From Paracoccaceae bacterium (GTDB lineage Bacteria; Pseudomonadota; Alphaproteobacteria; Rhodobacterales; Rhodobacteraceae): a DNA stretch of 38,094 nt. Positions 31,885 through 38,094 of this stretch are shown here, piece after piece. Location of the stretch: contig JAKITO010000032.1 in the NCBI GenBank assembly GCA_021648025.1, positions 1-38,094 on the forward strand, in the 5' to 3' direction. The notes under the pieces were generated by a model that saw nothing but the letters and a program-made list of their open reading frames with translations, did no database searches and was not told the origin of the DNA. Each line of letters starts with the position of its first letter. Position 1 is the stretch's first letter. The position numbers were made by a program, and so were the translations under genes.

Positions 31885-32931
31885 ATGAAAGCTGCTGTCA
31901 ATAGCCGCTATGGTGGACCCGAGGTCGTCAGCATTCAGAACATCCCCAAACCAGCGCCAAAAGATGAAGAAGTGCTGATCAGGACTTACGCGACCACGGT
32001 AAACTCAGCCGATTGGCGCATTCGAAGCCTGACAGTGCCCACCGGTTTCAAATTTCTGGTGCGGCTGGCCTTTGGTATTAACGTGCCTCGCAATCAGGTT
32101 CTGGGAACCGAACTTTCCGGTATCATCGAAGCCGTTGGCAGCAAAGTTGGCAAATTCAAACCCGGTGACGCGGTTTTTGCCGATTGCGGCACGTCTTTTG
32201 GGGCTCATGCGGAATATAAAACCATGCCGGAAGACAGTGCAATCGCCCTGAAACCGGTAAACCTGACCTTTGAACAGGCGGCGGCGTTAAGTTTTGGCGG
32301 CACCACCGCGTTGTCTTTCTTTACCAAAGCTGGTGGGATCAGGCAGGGTGATTGCGTTCTGGTCAACGGCGCGTCCGGCACCACCGGTTTGGCGTTTGTG
32401 CAACTGGCCCGCCATTTCGGCGCGACGGTTACGGGTGTTTCCAGTGCTGGCAACCACACATTGCTGCGCCAGACCGGGGCACACCATGTCATAGATTATC
32501 AGGCCGAGGATTTTACCAAAAATGGCCAGTCTTATGATTTCATCATCGACACCGCAGGCACAGCACCCTGGAAACGGGCAAAATCATCGCTAACAAAAAC
32601 CGGGGCTTTGCTGGCGGTTCTTGGCCCGGTTTCCGACATGCTGAAGGCGGCAATCGTGTCGCGCAAAAACGGGCGCAAGCTGATCGTCGGAACCACATCA
32701 ACAACCGGCAGCGATTTGCGGATGATTGCCAGGCTGGCATTGTCTGGTGCCTTTACCCCGGTTCTGGATTGCGTCCTGCCGGTTGCCGATATCCGGGCGG
32801 CCCACGAACGGGTTGATAGTGGGCGAAAAACCGGCAGCGTGGTTATGAGGTTCGAACAATCCCGGCCCGCCGCACATGACCCCGAACCCTTTCAAACAAT
32901 GGAACTGGCAAACGTCGTGCAGCACCGTTAG
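31885..32931 (+). CDS. Medium-chain NAD(P)-dependent alcohol dehydrogenase / quinone reductase
   Basis: A 348-residue MDR-superfamily enzyme: MKAAVNSRYGGPEVVSIQNI, TTVNSADWRIRS, GTELSGIIEAVGSKVGKFKPGD, then the NADP-binding loop LVNGASGTTGLAFVQLA, and a C-terminal HERVDSGRKTGSVVM. The zinc ligands of classical alcohol dehydrogenases are absent, which points to a quinone oxidoreductase or enoyl reductase type. ATG 31885 has AAAGG about 8 bases upstream; an in-frame ATG at 31846 lies inside the XRE gene. Co-transcription with the XRE gene suggests that the enzyme answers to the same signal. Confidence 0.88.
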   Translation: MKAAVNSRYGGPEVVSIQNIPKPAPKDEEVLIRTYATTVNSADWRIRSLTVPTGFKFLVRLAFGINVPRNQVLGTELSGIIEAVGSKVGKFKPGDAVFADCGTSFGAHAEYKTMPEDSAIALKPVNLTFEQAAALSFGGTTALSFFTKAGGIRQGDCVLVNGASGTTGLAFVQLARHFGATVTGVSSAGNHTLLRQTGAHHVIDYQAEDFTKNGQSYDFIIDTAGTAPWKRAKSSLTKTGALLAVLGPVSDMLKAAIVSRKNGRKLIVGTTSTTGSDLRMIARLALSGAFTPVLDCVLPVADIRAAHERVDSGRKTGSVVMRFEQSRPAAHDPEPFQTMELANVVQHR

Positions 32932-32961
32932 AACGGGCCGGGACAATAATTGAGCAGTTTC

Positions 32962-34059
32962 ATGACCAGTCAGATCAGACCACAACCAGGGATCATGCAG
33001 ATCACGCCTTACGTCGGCGGCAAAACCTCGCTTGCGGGGGCTGACAACGTGATTAAACTGTCATCGAACGAAAATCCGTTGGGCCCAAGTGATGCCGCGA
33101 TCGAGGCCATGCGCCGGGCCGCCCCCAACACGCATCGCTATCCATCAAGTGATCATCGGTCATTGCGCGACGCGATTGCCCTGGTGCACGGACTGGACGC
33201 CGACCGGATCATCTGCGGGGCTGGCAGCGATGAGGTCATTGCCTTTCTGTGTCAGGCCTATGCCGGTCCGGGCGATGAGGTGATCCATACGGAACACGGG
33301 TTTGCCATGTACCGCATCTCGGCGTTGGCTGCCGGTGCAGCGCCGGTTGAGGTGCCCGAGAGGGACCGGGTGACGGATGTTGATGCGATATTGGCGGCCT
33401 GTACTGAACGCACAAGGCTGGTGTTCATTGCCAATCCCAACAATCCCACCGGCACAATGATCGGTGAAGCCGAAGTTGCCCGCCTGGCCGCCGGGCTGCC
33501 GCCGCAGGTGTTGCTGGTGCTGGACGGGGCTTATGCCGAATTCGTCGACGGATTTGACAGTGGCACCGCCCTGATCGAGGCACGCGATAATGTGGTGATG
33601 ACCCGCACGTTTTCCAAGCTGTATGGGCTTGGCGGAATACGGGTTGGTTGGGGCTATGGGCCGCGCGCAATCATTGACGTGCTGAACCGGATCCGCGGGC
33701 CGTTCAACGTGTCGGGCACTGCTTTGGCGGCAGCAGAGGCCGCGGTTCTGGACGCCGGCTATGTGCGCCATTGCCGGGCCGAAAACACAAAGTGGCGCGG
33801 CTGGCTGGCCGATGCCCTGGCCGCGTCAGGTGTTCCGTCGGACACTTCCTGCGCCAATTTCATATTGGCGCGGTTTGCGGATCAGACCGAGGCCGAAGAT
33901 TGCGACGCCTATCTGCAATCACAGGGGCTTATCGTGCGCCGCGTTGTTGGCTATAAGCTGCCCAATGCGCTGCGGATCACGGTCGGGGACGAGATATCTT
34001 GCCGCCGGGTGGCGGCGGCGGTTGCAGCGTTCAAAGGGGCAGGACAGGGAACGGCATGA
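32962..34059 (+). CDS. hisC: Histidinol-phosphate / aromatic aminotransferase
   Basis: A 365-residue fold-type I PLP enzyme. It has [18 protein letters not shown] (about 33-50), [24 protein letters not shown] (157-165), DGAYAEF (188-194) and [17 protein letters not shown] with PLP-binding Lys219. It transfers amino groups between histidinol phosphate and glutamate, and relatives also act on phenylpyruvate or prephenate. Adjacent tyrA makes an aromatic role likely, alone or in addition. ATG 32962 is used; a TTG at 32950 is an alternative. The stop overlaps the tyrA start (ATGA). Confidence 0.92.
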   Translation: MTSQIRPQPGIMQITPYVGGKTSLAGADNVIKLSSNENPLGPSDAAIEAMRRAAPNTHRYPSSDHRSLRDAIALVHGLDADRIICGAGSDEVIAFLCQAYAGPGDEVIHTEHGFAMYRISALAAGAAPVEVPERDRVTDVDAILAACTERTRLVFIANPNNPTGTMIGEAEVARLAAGLPPQVLLVLDGAYAEFVDGFDSGTALIEARDNVVMTRTFSKLYGLGGIRVGWGYGPRAIIDVLNRIRGPFNVSGTALAAAEAAVLDAGYVRHCRAENTKWRGWLADALAASGVPSDTSCANFILARFADQTEAEDCDAYLQSQGLIVRRVVGYKLPNALRITVGDEISCRRVAAAVAAFKGAGQGTA

Positions 34060-34976
34060 GCAAGGTGATTTACCCAAAGGTGGCGTTGATCGGGCTGGGC
34101 CTGATCGCTTCGTCGATCAGCCACGCGATCCGACGCGCCGGGTTGGCGAATGAGATAACGGGATTTGCCCGATCATCTGAAACCCGCGAAATTGCCCGCG
34201 AAATTGGCCTGTGTGACCAGGTTTATGACACCGCAGCCGAAGCAGCACAGGGCGCCGATCTGGTGATCCTTTGCGTACCTGTCGGGGCGATGGGCCAAGT
34301 GGCGGCAGAAATCGCGCCGGTGCTGAAGCCGGGTGCGACGGTAAGCGACGTCGGTTCGGTCAAGCAGGCGGTGATTGCGGCGGTGGCACCGCATATTCCT
34401 GAGGGCGTGCATTTCATCCCGGCCCACCCGATGGCCGGAACCGAACACAGCGGGCCAAGGTCGGGTTTTGCCGAACTGTTCGACAATCGCTGGTGCCTGG
34501 TGGTGCCCGTGACCGGCAGTGAGGAAGCCGCGACAGAACGGTTGCAATCGCTTTGGCTTGGCATGGGCGCCAAGGTCGAGGTGATGGAGGCCGAACATCA
34601 CGATCTGGTCTGCGCCGTGACCAGCCACGCACCGCATTTGATTGCCTATACGATGGTCGGCGTGGCCGATGATCTGCGCCGGGTGACGGACAACGAAGTT
34701 ATCCAGTATTCCGCCGCCGGTTTTCGCGATTTCACCCGGATCGCCGCCAGTGATCCGACCATGTGGCGCGACGTTTTCATGAACAACAAAGAGGCAACTC
34801 TGGAAATTCTGGGTCGCTTCACCGAAGAACTGTTTGTCCTGCAACGCGCCATCCGCACCGGTGACGGCGACCACCTGTTTGACTATTTCACCCGTACCCG
34901 CGCCATCCGGCGCGGCATTGTCGAGGCCGGGCAGGACACCGATGCGCCCGATTTTGGCCGAGGAGGGGGCGGATGA
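34056..34976 (+). CDS. tyrA: Prephenate/arogenate dehydrogenase
   Basis: A 306-residue TyrA. The N-terminal Rossmann domain has GLGLIASS (13-20), TGFARS (35-40), [11 protein letters not shown] and VSDVGSVKQ (96-103). The active-site region [10 protein letters not shown] lies at 124-133, and the C-terminal helical dimerisation domain contains [18 protein letters not shown]. No chorismate mutase or ACT domain is fused. It oxidatively decarboxylates prephenate or arogenate on the way to tyrosine. Four-base overlaps with hisC upstream and the extensin-like gene downstream define a coupled operon. Confidence 0.94.
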   Translation: MSKVIYPKVALIGLGLIASSISHAIRRAGLANEITGFARSSETREIAREIGLCDQVYDTAAEAAQGADLVILCVPVGAMGQVAAEIAPVLKPGATVSDVGSVKQAVIAAVAPHIPEGVHFIPAHPMAGTEHSGPRSGFAELFDNRWCLVVPVTGSEEAATERLQSLWLGMGAKVEVMEAEHHDLVCAVTSHAPHLIAYTMVGVADDLRRVTDNEVIQYSAAGFRDFTRIAASDPTMWRDVFMNNKEATLEILGRFTEELFVLQRAIRTGDGDHLFDYFTRTRAIRRGIVEAGQDTDAPDFGRGGGG

Positions 34977-35872
34977 CGGCGCGTCGAACCGGCTATTTGA
35001 TGGTCGCCGTACTGCTGACGGCTGTGCCCGTGACTGCAGCCGCGCCAGAAACATCGGTGCGCCCGCTGGCACGCCATTCAGTTCTAGAAAATGACACGCC
35101 CAAAGTGGCCCCGGTGCGACCCAAGGCCCGCCTGAATGCGGCGGCTGTCAGTCGCCTTGCCCTCACGGGTTTATTACCCCCCCTGCAACCGACTGTCCGG
35201 CCAGTTTCACGGCCTGTTTCCGAACAGACGCGCCAGTCCGAGGCGCGCCCGCAATCGGTTGCGTTCCTTGGCCCGGATGTTTCGGCCCGGCCCTTTGCGC
35301 GACCGTCGTCGCTGGTAGAGGAAGTGCTGTTTGGGCGACGTAAGAAGCGGCGCGGGTCGGTGTGTGGAGATATTGACATTCAAGGCAAGAAGATCGGGAA
35401 AGTTCCCGGCAAGCTGAACGGCTGCGGGATCGACAATGCGGTGCAGATCACGTCGGTTTCCGATGTATTGCTAAGCCGCCCGGCAACGATGGATTGCACA
35501 ACGGCCAAATCTCTGAACCGTTGGGTTAAAAAGGGGGTGATCCCGGCCTTTCGCGGACGTGGTGGGGTGGTCGAGATGAAAGTGGCGGCGCATTATAGCT
35601 GTCGCACCCGAAACAACCAGCGCGGGGCGCGTATATCCGAGCATGGGCGCGGCAAAGCGATTGATATTTCGGCGTTTACCATGCGTAGTGGCAAGGTGGT
35701 GACGGTGCTGAAAGACTGGGGCAAAGGTGCGGGCGGGCGGGCATTGCGCAAGATATGGAGGGCGGCCTGCGGTCCGTTTGGGACAGTTTTGGGACCAAAC
35801 GCGGATCGCTATCACCGCGATCATTTGCATATGGACACAGCGAGCTATCGCAGCGGGCCATATTGTAAATAG
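34973..35872 (+). CDS. Extensin-like family secreted protein
   Basis: A 299-residue protein with a signal peptide (about 1-24, hydrophobic LMVAVLLTAVPVTAAA). A Pro/Arg-rich disordered region follows (about 25-115), and then an extensin-like C-terminal domain (about 130-299). That domain has CGDIDIQGKKIGKV, a Cys-rich frame (C131, C151, C175, C210, C266, C298) and metal-site-like motifs SEHGRGKAIDIS (His224, Asp231) and HRDHLHMD (about 281-288). These resemble LAS-type peptidases such as D,D-carboxypeptidases, so a cell-wall role in the periplasm is likely. It overlaps tyrA by four bases, an odd but probably purely transcriptional coupling. Confidence 0.85.
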   Translation: MTARRTGYLMVAVLLTAVPVTAAAPETSVRPLARHSVLENDTPKVAPVRPKARLNAAAVSRLALTGLLPPLQPTVRPVSRPVSEQTRQSEARPQSVAFLGPDVSARPFARPSSLVEEVLFGRRKKRRGSVCGDIDIQGKKIGKVPGKLNGCGIDNAVQITSVSDVLLSRPATMDCTTAKSLNRWVKKGVIPAFRGRGGVVEMKVAAHYSCRTRNNQRGARISEHGRGKAIDISAFTMRSGKVVTVLKDWGKGAGGRALRKIWRAACGPFGTVLGPNADRYHRDHLHMDTASYRSGPYCK

Positions 35873-35906
35873 GGCTGCTCATCCAGCTGATCCGCCCGAA
35901 CACTTG

Positions 35907-36908
35907 TCAGCGAATGATCAACCGTGGCGCCGGGCCGATGGGGAATGGACCCAGAGCGACAAAGCCATCGGCAAAATTGAACTGCACATCCAATGCCTTT
36001 GGGTTGCCGCCAAAAGAGGCCAGCATTTTCAGGCCCCGCTCGGCTGTTTTATATAGCTGCTCGGGAACCGCACCGGATGCGCGCGCCATGTCCAGCATGT
36101 CCCGCCAGTTTTCGACCTTGATGGTAATGGCGCCTTTGGGGATGCCTTGATCATCGACCTCCAGCTTACCAGCGGCCAGCAGGCGAAGGTTGCCCCAGTG
36201 AAGTTCCGCCAGCCTCAGGTCAATCCTGACTGGCTGCGGGCGGCGTTGTTCCAACGCAGCGCGGTCCCAGACCTGATCAAACGTCACTTTCATATCCAGT
36301 TTCAGCGTCTTGAAATAATCCGGCAACGATTGTGCCGATCCGATAAGGCGGCGCAGCCGCGCGCCGGGGGCGAAGCCTTCGGCTTCGACTTCAAATTGAT
36401 AGGTATCGGGTTTTTCTTGCTGGACCATGGCCAAAACCAGCGAAGCGGCACTCATCACCGGGCCTGCGTTGCCGTCGACCTGCCAGGCGCCGCCGGTGGC
36501 CTGCATCCGGTCCAGTGCCAGGGCCAGCCCTGGATGTAAATGCATGCGGGCAACCAGGGTCTCGGCGCGAATTACCACCGTTTGGTCAAAATACGAAAGC
36601 CGCTGGGGGGTCGCGGCAAAGAACAGGTTCTGCCGCCCCGGCCAGGCCGCCGGGCTTTCCAGCCGCAACCAGTCAGCCGCCCACGCAGTTCCGGTAGCAG
36701 GGTCCGCCAGCGCCGGGCTGGTCAGCGTGGTGATGTGGCGCAAGGGAAAACCACCGGTTTCCATACTGCTCACCTCGGCCTGCCAACCACGTGATTCCTG
36801 CGCCGCGAACCAGGCCGAGAGGCTTTGACGCAGGCCGAACCCGGCACCCCACCACCAGATCGACCAGATAACCACCAAAACCACGCATAGTTTGATCAGC
36901 CTGATCAT
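35907..36908 (-). CDS. DUF2125 domain-containing membrane-anchored protein
   Basis: A 333-residue protein with a single N-terminal membrane helix (about 5-25, including VVLVVIWSIWWWGAGFG) and a large non-cytoplasmic domain rich in beta structure. Features I associate with DUF2125 are GWQAEVSSMETGGFPLRH, the central LPDYFKTLKLDMKVTFD, LRLAELHWGNLRLLAAGKL, and IPKGAITIKVENWRDML. Function is unknown; such proteins are common in Rhodobacterales beside tyrA. It converges on the extensin-like gene with a 34-base gap and no obvious terminator. Confidence 0.85.
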   Translation of the reverse strand: MIRLIKLCVVLVVIWSIWWWGAGFGLRQSLSAWFAAQESRGWQAEVSSMETGGFPLRHITTLTSPALADPATGTAWAADWLRLESPAAWPGRQNLFFAATPQRLSYFDQTVVIRAETLVARMHLHPGLALALDRMQATGGAWQVDGNAGPVMSAASLVLAMVQQEKPDTYQFEVEAEGFAPGARLRRLIGSAQSLPDYFKTLKLDMKVTFDQVWDRAALEQRRPQPVRIDLRLAELHWGNLRLLAAGKLEVDDQGIPKGAITIKVENWRDMLDMARASGAVPEQLYKTAERGLKMLASFGGNPKALDVQFNFADGFVALGPFPIGPAPRLIIR

Positions 36909-36983
36909 TTCGGCCCCTTTTCCTTCCCGATGCTTTGCTGTCTATAGGCGCATGAGGATTAGGGCCAGTGGGTTGACGGTAAT

Positions 36984-37514
36984 ATGACGATGTGGGTGTT
37001 CGGATATGGTTCACTTTTGTGGAACCCCGGCTTTGAGGTGGCCCAAAGCCGGGTTGCGACCCTGCCCGGATACGCCCGCTCGTTCTGCATGCGCTCGATC
37101 CATCACCGTGGCACCAGCGCCGAACCGGGTCTGGTTTTGGCGTTGGACGAACAGGACGGGGCGGCCTGTAAAGGTCTGGCCTATGCCGTGACCGAAGGCC
37201 ATGAGGACCGGACACTGGCGATGTTGCGGGAACGCGAGTTGATCTCGTCTGCGTATCTGGAAATGAACCTTGCGGTCACGCCCGAAAATGGCCAACCCCT
37301 TACTGCCGTCACGTATGTGATCGACACCGATCACGTTCAATATTGCGGCGGGTTGGCGTTAGAGGAGCAAGCGCATATCATTGCCCGCGCCAAAGGCCAG
37401 CGCGGACCGAACGACGAATATCTTTATAACACCGCCAGCCATCTGGCCGGGATCGGCTTGGATGATCCTGATCTGGACTGGCTGGCAAATCGGGTGCGGG
37501 CGCTAACGGCATAA
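36984..37514 (+). CDS. ChaC-like gamma-glutamylcyclotransferase
   Basis: A 176-residue protein with the nucleotide-like loop VFGYGSLLWNPGF (5-17), typical of ChaC. The middle carries RSIHHRGTSAEPGLVLALD and GLAYAVTE, followed by LRERELISSAYLE, where a catalytic Glu is expected, and HIIARAKGQRGPNDEYLYNT. The family cleaves glutathione to 5-oxoproline and Cys-Gly. ATG 36984 is used, with ATG 36990 as an alternative. It is transcribed divergently from the DUF2125 gene. Confidence 0.9.
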   Translation: MTMWVFGYGSLLWNPGFEVAQSRVATLPGYARSFCMRSIHHRGTSAEPGLVLALDEQDGAACKGLAYAVTEGHEDRTLAMLRERELISSAYLEMNLAVTPENGQPLTAVTYVIDTDHVQYCGGLALEEQAHIIARAKGQRGPNDEYLYNTASHLAGIGLDDPDLDWLANRVRALTA

Positions 37515-37586
37515 ACCTTTGGCGTTACGGACATTATTTCTATAGGCTGCGATTTGAGCAGTATTGAGTTTCAGGAGCAGATGAGC

Positions 37587-38094
37587 ATGGCGCAGCCAAA
37601 CGGCGAAACCAGGCCGCAATTTTCGCAACCGTTCCGTCAGATTACCATGATGTTGATCGCTCTGGCCCTTGCGGGGGCCGGAGTTGGTGTGGCGTTGCCG
37701 CAGGTGTTGACGGTGTTTGAGGCCAACCCCTATCTTAACTGGTTCATCTTGTTTGTGTTCTTCCTGGGTGTGGTTGCCTGTTTCTATCAGGTGACGCAAT
37801 TGACCCGCTCGGTCCATTGGATCGAGGCCTTTGCCGCCGGGATTACCAGCGACGATGGCAATACGCCGCGATTATTGGCGCCGCTGGCCACATTGCTGCG
37901 CTCGCGTGGGGCGCGGATGCATCTGACGTCATCTTCGGCGCAATCCATTCTGGAAACCGTATCCAATCGGATCGACGAAGAACGCGAAATTACCCGATAT
38001 ATCGTCAATATGCTGATTTTCCTGGGACTTTTGGGCACGTTTTACGGGTTGTCCATCACCATTTCAGGCGTTGTCGATACCATCGGCAACCTGT
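37587..38094 (+). CDS. ExbB/MotA/TolQ-type membrane protein, N-terminal part (partial)
   Basis: The open frame runs past the window end with 169 codons visible. It has a hydrophobic helix at about 22-42, a second at about 52-70 (FILFVFFLGVVACFY), a long cytoplasmic segment, and a third at about 145-165 (IVNMLIFLGLLGTFYGLSIT), whose GTFYGL resembles the proton-channel helix of ExbB/TolQ/MotA proteins. ATG 37587 lies nine bases after AGGAG; ATG 37581 would be too close to it. In Rhodobacterales a MotA/TolQ/ExbB protein is often followed by a peptidoglycan-binding OmpA-like gene, which would lie beyond the window. Confidence 0.75.
   Translation, partial: MAQPNGETRPQFSQPFRQITMMLIALALAGAGVGVALPQVLTVFEANPYLNWFILFVFFLGVVACFYQVTQLTRSVHWIEAFAAGITSDDGNTPRLLAPLATLLRSRGARMHLTSSSAQSILETVSNRIDEEREITRYIVNMLIFLGLLGTFYGLSITISGVVDTIGNL

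Noticed and set aside
1..38094. tRNA or rRNA genes
   Set aside because: I looked through the intergenic stretches and saw no cloverleaf-like or rRNA-like sequence; a dedicated covariance search was not possible.

Overview
This window looks like chromosomal DNA of an alphaproteobacterium of the Rhodobacterales (Roseobacter-type Rhodobacteraceae). The evidence is moderate-high GC with dense four-base ATGA overlaps, a MipZ-type division ATPase, an Ala/Pro/Glu-rich S16 tail, a TrmD with an N-terminal extension, a MaoC-phosphate acetyltransferase fusion and a DUF2125 gene. The genus cannot be fixed from the window alone.

Layout, left to right. (1) 1-3131: translation genes rpsP (3' end), rimM, trmD, rplS, rpmE. 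The usual trmD-rplS junction is opened by a hairpin repeat, a low-GC membrane-protein gene and a separate rplS promoter with a long structured leader. (2) 3155-6232: a DEAD-box RNA helicase behind a strikingly structured leader, then mipZ with its terminator. (3) 6241-15575, minus strand: a class III adenylate cyclase, a secreted unknown protein, and an eight-gene, almost gapless operon. In transcription order the operon encodes a MurG-like glycosyltransferase, two GT4 glycosyltransferases, a histidine phosphatase, a second MurG-like glycosyltransferase, a polysaccharide-deacetylase-like protein, a small methyltransferase and a DUF1045 2H-phosphoesterase. No flippase, polymerase or exporter is present. 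This is the best candidate here for an undescribed pathway. (4) 15770-16436: remains of a divergent marR/EamA-transporter pair that lost its shared 5' region and part of the transporter. (5) 16473-22352, minus strand: a four-gene oligopeptide-type ABC importer. (6) 22605-26360, plus strand: a paralogue of the operon's methyltransferase, a MaoC-PTA fusion, acetate kinase and a glutathione-S-transferase-like gene. (7) 26376-26504: a transposase fossil. (8) 26531-30082, minus strand: an operon of a TVP38/TMEM64 membrane protein, a flavin disulfide oxidoreductase and an orphan sensor kinase. (9) 30284-30989: rpmH and rnpA, without the yidD/yidC genes expected next. (10) 31120-32931: an operator-controlled operon of a small membrane protein, an XRE regulator and a medium-chain dehydrogenase. 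(11) 32962-35872: hisC, tyrA and an extensin-like gene in one coupled operon, followed by a convergent DUF2125 gene. (12) 36984-38094: a ChaC-like gamma-glutamylcyclotransferase and the start of an ExbB/MotA/TolQ-type membrane protein that runs off the window.

Most genes are housekeeping or ordinary accessory functions. The interesting material is the glycosyltransferase operon, the structured leaders of rplS and of the helicase gene, the decayed marR/EamA locus, the transposase fossil and the self-regulating XRE operon. All identifications come from motif and family recognition by eye; no database search was run.
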